Origin: Microbulbifer flavimaris
Lineage (GTDB): Bacteria; Pseudomonadota; Gammaproteobacteria; Pseudomonadales; Cellvibrionaceae
NCBI RefSeq assembly: GCF_001641755.2
Contig: NZ_LRFG02000001.1
Location: 992,001 to 1,056,000, forward strand
Length of the DNA: 64,000 nucleotides
Direction: 5' to 3'
Below are positions 34,564 through 42,991 of the stretch, piece after piece. Each line of letters starts with the position of its first letter. Positions within the stretch are counted from its first letter, which is position 1. The position numbers and the translations under genes are program-made. Below the pieces are notes generated by a model. The model searched no databases, was not told where the DNA came from, and saw only the letters and a list, made by a program, of their open reading frames with translations.

Positions 34564-36413
34564 ACGAGCTTGCCCAATTTCATTTCCTGCGCCCCCACCT
34601 TTTGTGGCTGTTGATACCAGCGGCACTGCTCTGCTTTGCTCTCGCCCGCACGGTCATCAATAGCAGCCAGCTGCAGAAGGTGATTGACCCCGACCTGCTT
34701 CCACATCTGCTGTTACGTGGCGGGGAAAAACGGCCGTGGCTGTTCAGCCTCATCTTCGCCTTGCTGGCCCTGATGATCATCGCGCTGGCGGGCCCCACCT
34801 GGCGCAAGCTGCCCACACCGGTCTTCAGCAGCCAGGATGCCCTCGTGGTTATGCTGGACCTGTCCCCCTCGATGATGGCCACAGATCTGACTCCCGACCG
34901 GCTGACCCGGGCGCGGCTCAAGATCCTTGATATCCTGCGCCAGCGCGAAGACGGTCTTACCGCGCTGGTGGCCTATGGCGGGGAGGCGCATGTGGTCACT
35001 CCCCTGACCGAAGATACCGCAACGATCGCCAACCTGGTCCCAGCCCTGTCCCCTAAAATCATGCCGGTGCCCGGCAGCAATATAGAAATGGCGGTGGAAA
35101 CCGGTTTGCGACTGCTTGAAGACGGGGCCAATGGCCGCGGTCGCTTGCTGGTGGTGACGGACGGTATTGCCGACGAAGCCATTCCGACCGTGGCAGGCAT
35201 GGTCGCCGGTGAAGCCGTAAAACTGTCGGTGCTGGCCGTCGGCAGCGGTGAAGGCAGCCCCATCCCCCGCGGCGACGGTGGCGGCTTTGTCACGGACAGT
35301 AATGGCGCCATCGTGATTGCCGGATTCGATCCCAATCAGCTGCAGAAGCTGGCGAGGGGCAGCGGAGGAAACTTCGCCCAGATCTCGGTGGACGACCGGG
35401 ATATCACCAAACTACTCCCCGAGAAGGAGACGCCAGATCAGGCCCGCCTGACCGAGCGGGAATTCGACCAGTGGCGAGAGGAAGGGCCATGGCTTCTCCT
35501 CCTGTTGCTCCCCTTGGCCGCCCTGCTGTTCCGCCGCGGCGCCCTGGCCTGTGCCCTGCCTCTCTCATTTGCATTGGCACTGCCGAAACCAGCCCATGCT
35601 GTTGAGCTTCAGGATCTCTGGTTACGGGAAGACCAACAGGCAAAGCGGCTGCTGGAACAGGGCAAGGCGGACCAGGCCGCGGAAAAGTTCCGGGACCCGC
35701 AATGGAAGGGCACCGCCCAGTACCGCGCCGGCAACTTCCCCGCCGCACAGAAGGAATTCGCACAGGGGGAAAGCGCAGACAGCCTGTACAATCTGGGCAA
35801 CGCACTCACCCGGCAGGGCCGCTACGATGAAGCCATCGAAGCCTTTGACGCCGCGCTGGACAAGCGGCCGCAATTGACCGATGCCCAGCACAACCGGGAA
35901 ATCGCCAAGCAGCTGCGGGACCTGCAGAAACAACAACAGCAGCAATCTCAGCAGGGCCAGGGGCAAGACCAGCAGCAACAGCAGGAGCAGCAAGGCCAAC
36001 AGGATCAACAGCAGTCCCAGAACGGCCAGCAGCAACAGCAAAGCCAGTCTGGACAACAAGACCAGCAGAACCAGGGCTCCCAGCAGAACCAGCAGGGACA
36101 ACCGGAAGGCTCCGGGGACGAGCAGGCGCAATCCGGCGAGCAGCAACAGGACGAAGCCGAGGATGGCAAACAGTCCGGCAGCCCCGAGGACGGCGAGGAG
36201 CAGGAGCAAAACGGCGAGCAAAAGGCCGGCGCGCGGGAGAGCGAGCTGGACCCGGAAACCCAGCAGGCCCTGGACCAATGGCTGCGGCAGATTCCTGACG
36301 ACCCCGCCGGATTGATGCGGGAAAAATTCAAGTACGAGAGCCTGCAGCGCCGCCGTGCCTATCGAACTGGCGAGTGGGAGCCGCCGGAGAATGGAGCCAC
36401 CCAGCGATGGTAG
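34560..36413 (+). CDS. BatB/BatC fusion: VWA, TPR and Gln-rich protein
   Basis: A 617-residue protein that combines BatB and BatC. Helices near residues 10-28 and 60-78 precede a VWA domain with an intact metal site (Asp100-x-Ser-x-Ser104 in LDLSPSMMA). Another membrane segment lies near 308-335, a TPR pair near 405-445 (LYNLGNALTRQGRYDEAIEAFDAAL region), then about 60 residues made almost wholly of Gln, Gly and Ser, an acidic stretch, and the conserved end WLRQIPDDPAGLMREKFKYE. The start GTG overlaps the batA stop. TPR parts presumably sit in the periplasm and bind partners. Confidence 0.92.
   Translation: MNELAQFHFLRPHLLWLLIPAALLCFALARTVINSSQLQKVIDPDLLPHLLLRGGEKRPWLFSLIFALLALMIIALAGPTWRKLPTPVFSSQDALVVMLDLSPSMMATDLTPDRLTRARLKILDILRQREDGLTALVAYGGEAHVVTPLTEDTATIANLVPALSPKIMPVPGSNIEMAVETGLRLLEDGANGRGRLLVVTDGIADEAIPTVAGMVAGEAVKLSVLAVGSGEGSPIPRGDGGGFVTDSNGAIVIAGFDPNQLQKLARGSGGNFAQISVDDRDITKLLPEKETPDQARLTEREFDQWREEGPWLLLLLLPLAALLFRRGALACALPLSFALALPKPAHAVELQDLWLREDQQAKRLLEQGKADQAAEKFRDPQWKGTAQYRAGNFPAAQKEFAQGESADSLYNLGNALTRQGRYDEAIEAFDAALDKRPQLTDAQHNREIAKQLRDLQKQQQQQSQQGQGQDQQQQQEQQGQQDQQQSQNGQQQQQSQSGQQDQQNQGSQQNQQGQPEGSGDEQAQSGEQQQDEAEDGKQSGSPEDGEEQEQNGEQKAGARESELDPETQQALDQWLRQIPDDPAGLMREKFKYESLQRRRAYRTGEWEPPENGATQRW
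35929..36110 (+). repeat. CAG/CAA-rich tract coding for polyglutamine
   Basis: A run of mostly CAG and CAA codons with interspersed GGC and TCC inside the BatB/C gene. It encodes a low-complexity Gln/Gly/Ser linker and is a likely site of length variation between strains. Confidence 0.85.
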
Positions 36414-38128
36414 TGACTGAGACGCTAATGAACCGAAAACTCGCGCACTTATTTTCTGGCCATTTCACCTGCGCGCCGGCCCTGCTGTTCTGCTTGCTGA
36501 TTCTGCTACTTCCGGCAGTGACACAGGCATCTGACCTGCTCAGCGCCACCGTCGATCGCAATGAGATCGGTATCGACGAAACCCTCAACCTGCGCCTGCG
36601 CTATTCCGGCACTGAAAGCGGTGGTCAGCCGGACTTCGAACTGCTGGAACAGGACTTCGACATCCTCTCGCGCCAGCAGTCTAACCAATATCGGGTCATC
36701 AATGGTCGCGCCGAGAGCTTCGTCGAGTGGATGCTGGTGCTGGCACCCAAGCGGGAGGGCAGGCTGTTTATTCCCTCCCTTCACTACCACGGTGAAGTCT
36801 CCGACGCGATTCCCATTGCCGTCGCCGAGGCCGGCAGCCGGCCGGATACAGCGAACCGCCAGGCATTTCTTGAAGTGGATTTAGACAAGGAAGAGCTGTT
36901 CGTACAGGAACAGCTTCTGGTCAAAGTACGCCTGTATACCACCATCGGCCTGCACGACATTGCTACTGAGGCACTGCAGGTGCCCGGTGCCCATGTGGAA
37001 AAAGTGGACGAGCAGCGCTACGAGCGCCGTATCAACGGCGTCGGCCACGCGGTGTACGAACTCACCTATGCCATCTTCCCGGAGAGCTCCGGCCAGCTGA
37101 CCATTCCGGCCCTGAACTACGTCGCCGTCGCCGGCCGCCGCGACCCCTTCTCCCTGTTCAACCGTAACACCCAGCGCCTGCGCCTGCGCTCCGAACCGCA
37201 AACCATCGAGGTTAAACCCAAGCCCGACACCTACAGCGGCACCCACTGGCTCCCCGCCGCCAGCCTCGGCATCGTGCAGAGCTGGAGCCAGGACCCAGAC
37301 ACCTTCACCGTCGGTGAACCGATAACCCGCATCCTGACGCTGCGCGCCGAAGGCCTCCGCGCCGCCCAGCTCCCTCCCCTGCCCCAGCTGAGCGTGGACG
37401 GACTCAAGACCTACCCGGACCAACCCCAGCAAGACGATCAGGTCAGTGCCAATGGCATCACCGGAAGCCGTATCGAGACGACTGCAATAGTCGCGACGAA
37501 ACCGGGTGACTATCAGCTGCCGCCGATTACCATTACCTGGTGGGATACGAAAACGGGACGGCAGCGGGCGACGCAGCTGCCAGCTTTCCGGTTTACCGTC
37601 ACGGGGAGTGCGGCCGCCACCAACACGGCGCCGCCCGGGAGTGCCGCTGACCTCTTGCCACAATCTCGGACAGAAATGCCTGAAAGCAACTTCTGGCGAA
37701 ATCTGGCGATTGCCGCGGTGGCTTCACACCTTTTGTGGATTTTCTACTTCTGGTGGATCCGGTCGCACGTGGCAAGCTCTGAGGCCGGAAAACGCAAGAA
37801 ACCTGCCCCCGATGCCCGGTATCAGGCTAAAAGCTTGCTACAAGCAGCCGAGAGTGGTGATGCCGGACGGCTACATCAAGCACTACAGCAATGGCTAAAG
37901 GCACGCTGGCCCGACGTTGCAGGCAAGACTCTTGATGAAACCAGAATCGAACTTGGTCTGGAAGAACTCGACAAGCTACACCTTTTACTCAATGCCGCGC
38001 TTTACGCACAACCACCACGCCCGCTGAACCCACAGCAGGTAAAAATACTAGCGTCCCGGTTAATCAAGTGTGAGCGCTCAGCACCAGTACCAGACAGTGG
38101 GACACCACTTCCTCAACTATTTGGGTAA
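36407..38128 (+). CDS. batD: BatD-like protein
   Basis: A membrane-anchored, periplasmic beta-sandwich protein of 573 residues (or 566 if the ATG at 36428 is used, which starts the cleaner signal peptide MNRKLAHLFSG...). The signal sequence ends near TQASDLLSA. Features typical of BatD follow: DRNEIGIDETLNLRLRYSG, FDILSRQQSNQYRVINGR, IPALNYVAVAGRRDPF. A transmembrane helix (NLAIAAVASHLLWIFYFWW) and a basic cytoplasmic tail close it. The ATG at 36407 overlaps the stop of the preceding gene. Last gene of the operon, followed by a terminator. Confidence 0.9.
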   Translation: MVVTETLMNRKLAHLFSGHFTCAPALLFCLLILLLPAVTQASDLLSATVDRNEIGIDETLNLRLRYSGTESGGQPDFELLEQDFDILSRQQSNQYRVINGRAESFVEWMLVLAPKREGRLFIPSLHYHGEVSDAIPIAVAEAGSRPDTANRQAFLEVDLDKEELFVQEQLLVKVRLYTTIGLHDIATEALQVPGAHVEKVDEQRYERRINGVGHAVYELTYAIFPESSGQLTIPALNYVAVAGRRDPFSLFNRNTQRLRLRSEPQTIEVKPKPDTYSGTHWLPAASLGIVQSWSQDPDTFTVGEPITRILTLRAEGLRAAQLPPLPQLSVDGLKTYPDQPQQDDQVSANGITGSRIETTAIVATKPGDYQLPPITITWWDTKTGRQRATQLPAFRFTVTGSAAATNTAPPGSAADLLPQSRTEMPESNFWRNLAIAAVASHLLWIFYFWWIRSHVASSEAGKRKKPAPDARYQAKSLLQAAESGDAGRLHQALQQWLKARWPDVAGKTLDETRIELGLEELDKLHLLLNAALYAQPPRPLNPQQVKILASRLIKCERSAPVPDSGTPLPQLFG

Positions 38129-38171
38129 CGGGCCTCAGGCCAACTGACAGCACTCGTCGTTGTCAGCCAGC

Positions 38172-38196
38172 AAAGCGGGCGTCTACCCGCTTTCTT
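38172..38196 (+). terminator. Intrinsic terminator of the moxR-bat operon
   Basis: AAAGCGGG and CCCGCTTT form a perfect 8-bp stem around CGTCTA, followed by CTT so that the descending arm and tail read TTTCTT. It lies about 45 bases after the batD stop. Confidence 0.75.
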
Positions 38197-38387
38197 AGCA
38201 AGCATCAACTGGGTAAAATCACTCAACGCTGCCAAGCGATGAATGATCAGCGAAGGTATACTGAAAACGTATGCCGTCTGCAGCTGCCGGGCAATGGGCC
38301 CTGCCTGTGACTCGCCGGTCTCAACAAAATATCGCCACGCCCTCGCCTGTCGAGCGACGCCAACCATAAGTAGATTTGATACGCCTG

Positions 38388-39176
38388 ATGCCCGCTACAC
38401 CCGATTATGATGACTTCCAGCGCCGGATCTATGTTTCCGTTGTGTCCCATGGCCACGAAAAGCATATTATCGAGACATTGCAACCAGGTTCATGGATAGC
38501 AGAGACCTCAAACGTTATACCGCTGGTGCTCTCAAACCTGCCCAGCCTGCAATTACGCCAGTACTGCCAGGAGTCTGGCATTTTCTATCTCGAGAACAGC
38601 GAGCCTTTGGGCTTCGGAGCAAATAACAACAAAGCTTTCCGACATCTCGAGTCGAAGTTCGGCATGAGCGATCAAGACTTTTTCTTTACCATCAACCCGG
38701 ATATTCGCACTAGTGGCCGTGATATAGAGGCGATGGCCAGAAAGATGGAGCAGGAAGGGCTTCAGATTGCCGCTCCCAATCTGGTTAGCCATGACAATGT
38801 CCCTGAAGACAATATCCGGAGCTACCCCAGCCTTGTTGACTGTATTCTGAGGTTCGCGCTTAAAAGTGAAAGATCCTGCGCAAGAAAAGCAGAAATACAA
38901 AGCACCCAAAAAGTTGACTGGGCTGCCGGCGCTTTCCTCGGTTTCTCTATCAACGCCTACAGAGCAGTCGACGGCTTTGATGAGAGATACTTCATGTACT
39001 ATGAAGACGCAGATATATGCCGAAGAGCCAGCCAACAGGGCATCGGCACATACTACCTGCCATCCATCTGCGCCACCCACCTTGCCGCCCGGGATAGCCG
39101 AAAATTGTTCTCAAGACAGCTCGTCTGGCACATCACAAGCGCACTCCGCTTTACGCTCGCACGATCATCGGGTTGA
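38388..39176 (+). CDS. Family 2 glycosyltransferase
   Basis: A 262-residue GT2 enzyme: VSVVSHGHEKHI start, ENSEPLGFGANNNKAFRHL, the DXD-type NPDIRTSG, then WAAGAFLGFSINAYRAVDGFDERYFMYYEDADICRRA, which is typical of rhamnosyltransferase-like (WbbL/RfbF) enzymes. It is cytoplasmic and probably adds a rhamnose or similar sugar to a lipid-linked glycan. ATG at 38388 is preferred to the in-frame TTG at 38376. It is the first gene of the polysaccharide region, separated from the bat operon by a terminator. Its stop is 7 bases before the next gene. Confidence 0.9.
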   Translation: MPATPDYDDFQRRIYVSVVSHGHEKHIIETLQPGSWIAETSNVIPLVLSNLPSLQLRQYCQESGIFYLENSEPLGFGANNNKAFRHLESKFGMSDQDFFFTINPDIRTSGRDIEAMARKMEQEGLQIAAPNLVSHDNVPEDNIRSYPSLVDCILRFALKSERSCARKAEIQSTQKVDWAAGAFLGFSINAYRAVDGFDERYFMYYEDADICRRASQQGIGTYYLPSICATHLAARDSRKLFSRQLVWHITSALRFTLARSSG

Positions 39177-39183
39177 CTACAAG

Positions 39184-40137
39184 ATGACCGAGCTGATTTT
39201 ACATATTGGAAGGCACAAAACCGGGACAACTGCAATTCAACGCTTCTTGGCAGCCAATCGCGACTGGCTGGCCCAATACGGATATACGTACCCCAAAACA
39301 GGTGTTCGTGGATACGGACATCACCATATCGCTGAATCCATGCCCAAACGCAAATTCGGCATAATGAATGCTCGAGAAGCGCGTGATCTCACATCAAGGT
39401 TGCTGGAAGAAATCGGGGCAAGTTCCGGACTTAAACCGATACTATCTTCCGAAGCCTTCCAGCAATGCCCACCGTGGATTGTCAGGCACTACCTCCGCCC
39501 AAAAAAATGCAAGGTTATTGTCTACTTACGCAATCACCTTTCGTACTTGCCTTCGGCTTACACGCAGAAGGTCCACGCGACGGGTTACTCCGGCACACTT
39601 CAGGACTTTTATGAGGAACTCTACAAGCGGACTGACTACCTGAAGTTCGTCAAGCGGTGGGAAAGAGCATTCCCCGGGCGGGTCAACCTCAGGATCTACG
39701 ACAAACCCCTGCTGTTCCGTGAAAACATTGTGCTGGACTTCATAAGGCACGCACTGGACATCCAAGAGGAAAAGGTATCACCCGATCAGCTGCCCCCAGG
39801 CGACGCGAACCCCTCCCTGAATGAAAAGGTTGTCCAATTTAAAAGGCATATCAATGAGACTGGGGAGGTTGCCCGCTATTCAGGCAAGGGCCTTTATCGG
39901 GCACTGCCAAAGCTCAATCAGCTCTTTCCCGCGCCCAAATTAACGGCTACACCAGAACTGGCGAGCAGCTTAATCAAACATAACGCCAGACGTGACCGCA
40001 TAGTGGCCAGGACATACTTCGGCAAAGAAGCTCTTTTCGACTATGAGAGCGAACCGACAAATGAGCAACGCGAGATCAGCGCAAATGAGATTGCCGCAAT
40101 GAGAAAGAGATTAGACGAGATTCTTTCCGGGAATTGA
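39184..40137 (+). CDS. Sulfotransferase-like protein 1
   Basis: A 317-residue protein beginning with the PAPS-binding loop LHIGRHKTGTTAIQRFLAAN. A later YLRNHLSYLPSAYTQ resembles the 3'-phosphate-binding Arg/Ser motif of sulfotransferases. Such bacterial enzymes move sulfate from PAPS to sugar hydroxyls. It starts at ATG 39184, just behind the GT2 gene on the same strand. Acceptor sugar unknown. It shares the KTGT(T/S)-x-IQ-x-FL motif with the protein at 41508-42503, so the two may be distant paralogs. Confidence 0.85.
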   Translation: MTELILHIGRHKTGTTAIQRFLAANRDWLAQYGYTYPKTGVRGYGHHHIAESMPKRKFGIMNAREARDLTSRLLEEIGASSGLKPILSSEAFQQCPPWIVRHYLRPKKCKVIVYLRNHLSYLPSAYTQKVHATGYSGTLQDFYEELYKRTDYLKFVKRWERAFPGRVNLRIYDKPLLFRENIVLDFIRHALDIQEEKVSPDQLPPGDANPSLNEKVVQFKRHINETGEVARYSGKGLYRALPKLNQLFPAPKLTATPELASSLIKHNARRDRIVARTYFGKEALFDYESEPTNEQREISANEIAAMRKRLDEILSGN

Positions 40138-40507
40138 AGGCTCTCACCCCTCGAAAAGTATGCGAGCATCGGACCCCATCGGGCCAAACATCAAGAACGG
40201 GACAGCTGACAAATAAGACTTCAAATTAAGGTTGGTTGACTAGGAGCGGGCGCCCCCGCACAGCCAACTAAGGACAAACTACCAAGAGCGCAAGGAGGAT
40301 CCCCCAGAACTGGTCATGGACACTAGTCGACTTGAAACCCGCGCCAAAAACTAGTCAAGCAGGTGTGCTGGAAATGCCCCTTTACCGATGGTGGACGCAG
40401 TCTACGTATTGAAGAAAAGGATTGATTGTTATTTGAAATGCACAACCTCCGGGACCTCTTGCCCCCCACACCTCAGCATCAAGCCAAGTCAATAGGGACA
40501 ATACGCG
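40138..40507. other. Non-coding gap in the polysaccharide region
   Basis: About 370 bases between converging genes, with no coding sequence that I trust. It contains a compound inverted repeat near 40228-40265 (GTTGG...GCGGG CGCC CCCGC...CCAAC). No terminator with a T-tract, transposase remnant or attachment site is evident. Confidence 0.45.
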
Positions 40508-41197
40508 CTACTTATTCCAGGCAACGTCACGATAAATTGAGTTCTCTTTCTGAAACTTAGACCAGTGCTGACTGGTGCCCCGGGTGTTTGGCAAGCCAAG
40601 ATGCATCCCCTTCCGCCTGAAAAAAGCCCGCTTTGTAAATACAGACACCTGCGAACCAAATTCTTTCTTTATTTTGTATGCACCCTCATCCCCGGAAAGG
40701 GAATCACATAGCAATGAACGCCATACGCCGGGTCCAGTTACCTTAAAGACATTATTGGGCCTGTCTGGATCGGTCAGATTGGCGTATATCCTGTCAACAA
40801 GTTTACCAAGAACAGGATGACCTTTTGGAGCATAGAAAACCCCATTGACGATATGGCCATCATGCCATTCGCAGATATGAAATCTTTCCGGTTCATCCTT
40901 GATAAACGGGGGAACCCCCTTCAAGCCAAATTTGGAATCGACATAGCAGCCTCCCAGGGAATACACGGCAAGCACACGAAAAATATCAGACTTCATGGCC
41001 CAGGGAATGCAATTGTCATATACGCGGGACCAGGCATCTCCATATTCATGCTTGATGAACCTGGCAGCCATTTTTGCATCAAAGCCCAGGAAGTTTAAAT
41101 CATCCTTCTCCTCATAAAACTCTTCATATGAATCGATCTTCCGCTTGAAGAAGCCGACTATACGACGCAAATCATGCTGAAAAACTATTACATTCAT
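40508..41197 (-). CDS. GT32-like glycosyltransferase
   Basis: A 229-residue protein with the glycosyltransferase sugar-binding region: WAMKSDIFRVLAVYSLGGCYVDSKFG, corresponding to the K-(A/S)-D-x-x-R...GG-x-Y-x-D motif of GT32 (alpha-mannosyl/galactosyl) enzymes. The final DXD residue pair is replaced by DSK, so the metal site may be altered. The N-terminus lacks the usual IPKxIHQxW strand; the ATG at 41197 gives the shortest plausible start and could reflect 5' erosion. It is isolated between two gaps without a gene. Confidence 0.78.
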   Translation of the reverse strand: MNVIVFQHDLRRIVGFFKRKIDSYEEFYEEKDDLNFLGFDAKMAARFIKHEYGDAWSRVYDNCIPWAMKSDIFRVLAVYSLGGCYVDSKFGLKGVPPFIKDEPERFHICEWHDGHIVNGVFYAPKGHPVLGKLVDRIYANLTDPDRPNNVFKVTGPGVWRSLLCDSLSGDEGAYKIKKEFGSQVSVFTKRAFFRRKGMHLGLPNTRGTSQHWSKFQKENSIYRDVAWNK

Positions 41198-41507
41198 CAC
41201 TAACAACCGTGAGTATGGCCGCTTCACAGGGGCCTATTCCACAGAATTCCACTCGAACCTGTGGCATTCCTGTACAAAAATTAGAGATCCGCGACTGGGC
41301 AAGCCAGAGAACCGGGTTTAGCTCAGGTCTTTACCCTGCAATCCAGAAACCGAAGAGCTCCCCTTGAAACCTAACGCCAGCTGGCAGCCTACATCTACAC
41401 CCCATCATGCCTCGAGGATTGTGACCGAATTATGAAGTGAAAGAGCCACCATATAGTGGCACTGACCAGAGTAAAGAGTTTAACGCTATCCTCGCCCAAC
41501 CTTCCCG
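41198..41507. other. Non-coding gap between GT32-like and sulfotransferase genes
   Basis: About 310 bases without a supportable gene. A short 5-bp hairpin at 41445-41460 is described separately. Nothing else recognised. Confidence 0.45.
41445..41460 (-). terminator. Weak hairpin after the 41.5-44.5 kb gene group
   Basis: On the minus strand GCCAC and GTGGC pair around TATATG and are followed by TCTTTCACTT. It sits about 48 bases past the sulfotransferase stop. The stem is short, so this is only a candidate. Confidence 0.35.
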
Positions 41508-42503
41508 TCAGGTTTTCAGCAACTTTGTAACCGACTGGCTGTTCAAGTCGAGAAACTCACCGATCTGGGTCACATCCTGCGTTGCATTTGTAACAGGCTT
41601 GCGCTCAAAAAGGGCAGCGACGCTTGCAGGGTCCCAGCCAAGGTAATAATTAAGTTGGCGTTGTAACTGAAAACGCCTGAACCATCCCGATACCAAACCC
41701 GCGAAGACCTGGAACTGAGGGGACTCAGTGAAAACCACTCCCTGCCCACCGAGCACGCCTGCATCGGCGACAAATTGTCTGAGTGTACCGAGTTTCTCTC
41801 TGTCGACCCGCATACCCTCTTTATTCGTCCACCTGGAGATCTCCGCCAACACAGCACCACCGCCAGGATTCGAAGCTTTCTTCACGGCGGGAATTTTATC
41901 GCGCGGAACGTCAATCAGGGAGAGGAGGTCCTGAACAACATCCAGCCTGCGAAAGTAGTGGCGTATACAGAGCTTACCTTCAAATATCGAAGCCAACTGT
42001 GAACAGATCTTCAAGTAACTCAGGGCACCGCCGCGCCAGACTGGGTAGAAATCATCGAATTTCAATTGATTTCCCCTTCTCAGACAGAACTCACGGTAAT
42101 AGGAGCGAGTGTACTCATAATAGTTGCGAAGATAGAGGACACCGTAGACCTCGACACCCGCCCCCCTGAGCATTTCACAAAGGGATAGCAACCCCTGATG
42201 CTCACTTGGGCGTGACCACGCCTCGCAAGATAAGATTGATACTCGCGCCGGACTGGCCAGAACCTCACGAACCAGGCTTGCATGGTACTTATCCAGGTTA
42301 CGCTTCTTGCCATCTCCGTAAACCAGATGAGCATGGCGTATGCCCACATTCGGTTCAGAGTGATAAAGCCCCGCACCAGGGTATAAGACGCCCTCTTCCA
42401 GTAATTCTGAAGAGCGCTGGTAGAGAAAGTTTTGGATACTGGAGGTCCCAGTCTTGAAAGTCCCTACATGAATAAAGACTTTTCTTGGCTGCCCCTCGAT
42501 CAT
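41508..42503 (-). CDS. Sulfotransferase-like protein 2
   Basis: A 331-residue protein with the PAPS-binding loop IHVGTFKTGTSSIQNFLYQ at residues 11-29 and the later YLRNYYEYTRSYYREF motif (3'-phosphate-binding Arg and Ser/Tyr). It starts at an ATG three bases after the cytidylyltransferase stop on the same strand, so it belongs to the group 41508-44485. The acceptor is presumably a sugar in the polymer. Confidence 0.84.
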   Translation of the reverse strand: MIEGQPRKVFIHVGTFKTGTSSIQNFLYQRSSELLEEGVLYPGAGLYHSEPNVGIRHAHLVYGDGKKRNLDKYHASLVREVLASPARVSILSCEAWSRPSEHQGLLSLCEMLRGAGVEVYGVLYLRNYYEYTRSYYREFCLRRGNQLKFDDFYPVWRGGALSYLKICSQLASIFEGKLCIRHYFRRLDVVQDLLSLIDVPRDKIPAVKKASNPGGGAVLAEISRWTNKEGMRVDREKLGTLRQFVADAGVLGGQGVVFTESPQFQVFAGLVSGWFRRFQLQRQLNYYLGWDPASVAALFERKPVTNATQDVTQIGEFLDLNSQSVTKLLKT

Positions 42504-42506
42504 CTA

Positions 42507-42965
42507 CTACAACCTTTGAGCGAGTGTTAATAAATGATCACAGACGTTCAGCAACTCCTGCTTTTTTTCCTGCCTGACCGAAGAAACCAGCTCCTTGATC
42601 TCTGTGGTGGATATATCCTGGGTTCTGGGCAGATAGATCACCTCAGCAATATCTGCCAGGTCATCAAACTTACCCGCCCAATCATCCCCCATTGCGAATA
42701 TAGCAGCTTGCTCCCTGAGGATATCCTCGCGCTTTTGCTCCCAGTTCGATTCCGGGAATACGCTATCCACATAACGGCAAGCTTCCAGCATTTCCTTACG
42801 CTGGGCATAGCTCATGATGGTGCGCTTACCCTTTAGCTCATTAAACTGGTCAGTGGAGCAGCCAACTACCAGGCGATCGCCGAGGTTGGCCAGCCGCTTC
42901 AGCAGCCGCACATGCCCAACGTGGAACAGGTCAAAAGTCCCATAAGTTATAACAGTTCTATTCAT
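42507..42965 (-). CDS. Glycerol-3-phosphate cytidylyltransferase-like (TagD type)
   Basis: A 152-residue nucleotidyltransferase: TYGTFDLFHVGHVRLLKR carries the HxGH catalytic motif, YAQRKEMLEACRYVD follows, and DISTTEIKE matches the RTxGISTT region. TagD makes CDP-glycerol from glycerol-3-phosphate and CTP; relatives use phosphocholine or phosphoethanolamine. In this setting, next to a LicD-like gene, it probably supplies a CDP-activated alcohol for polymer decoration. ATG at 42965 is chosen over an upstream alternative as it gives the usual NRTVITYG start. Specificity cannot be read from sequence. Confidence 0.88.
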   Translation of the reverse strand: MNRTVITYGTFDLFHVGHVRLLKRLANLGDRLVVGCSTDQFNELKGKRTIMSYAQRKEMLEACRYVDSVFPESNWEQKREDILREQAAIFAMGDDWAGKFDDLADIAEVIYLPRTQDISTTEIKELVSSVRQEKKQELLNVCDHLLTLAQRL

Positions 42966-42991
42966 AACAATACCCTCCGGATCGCCCTGAC

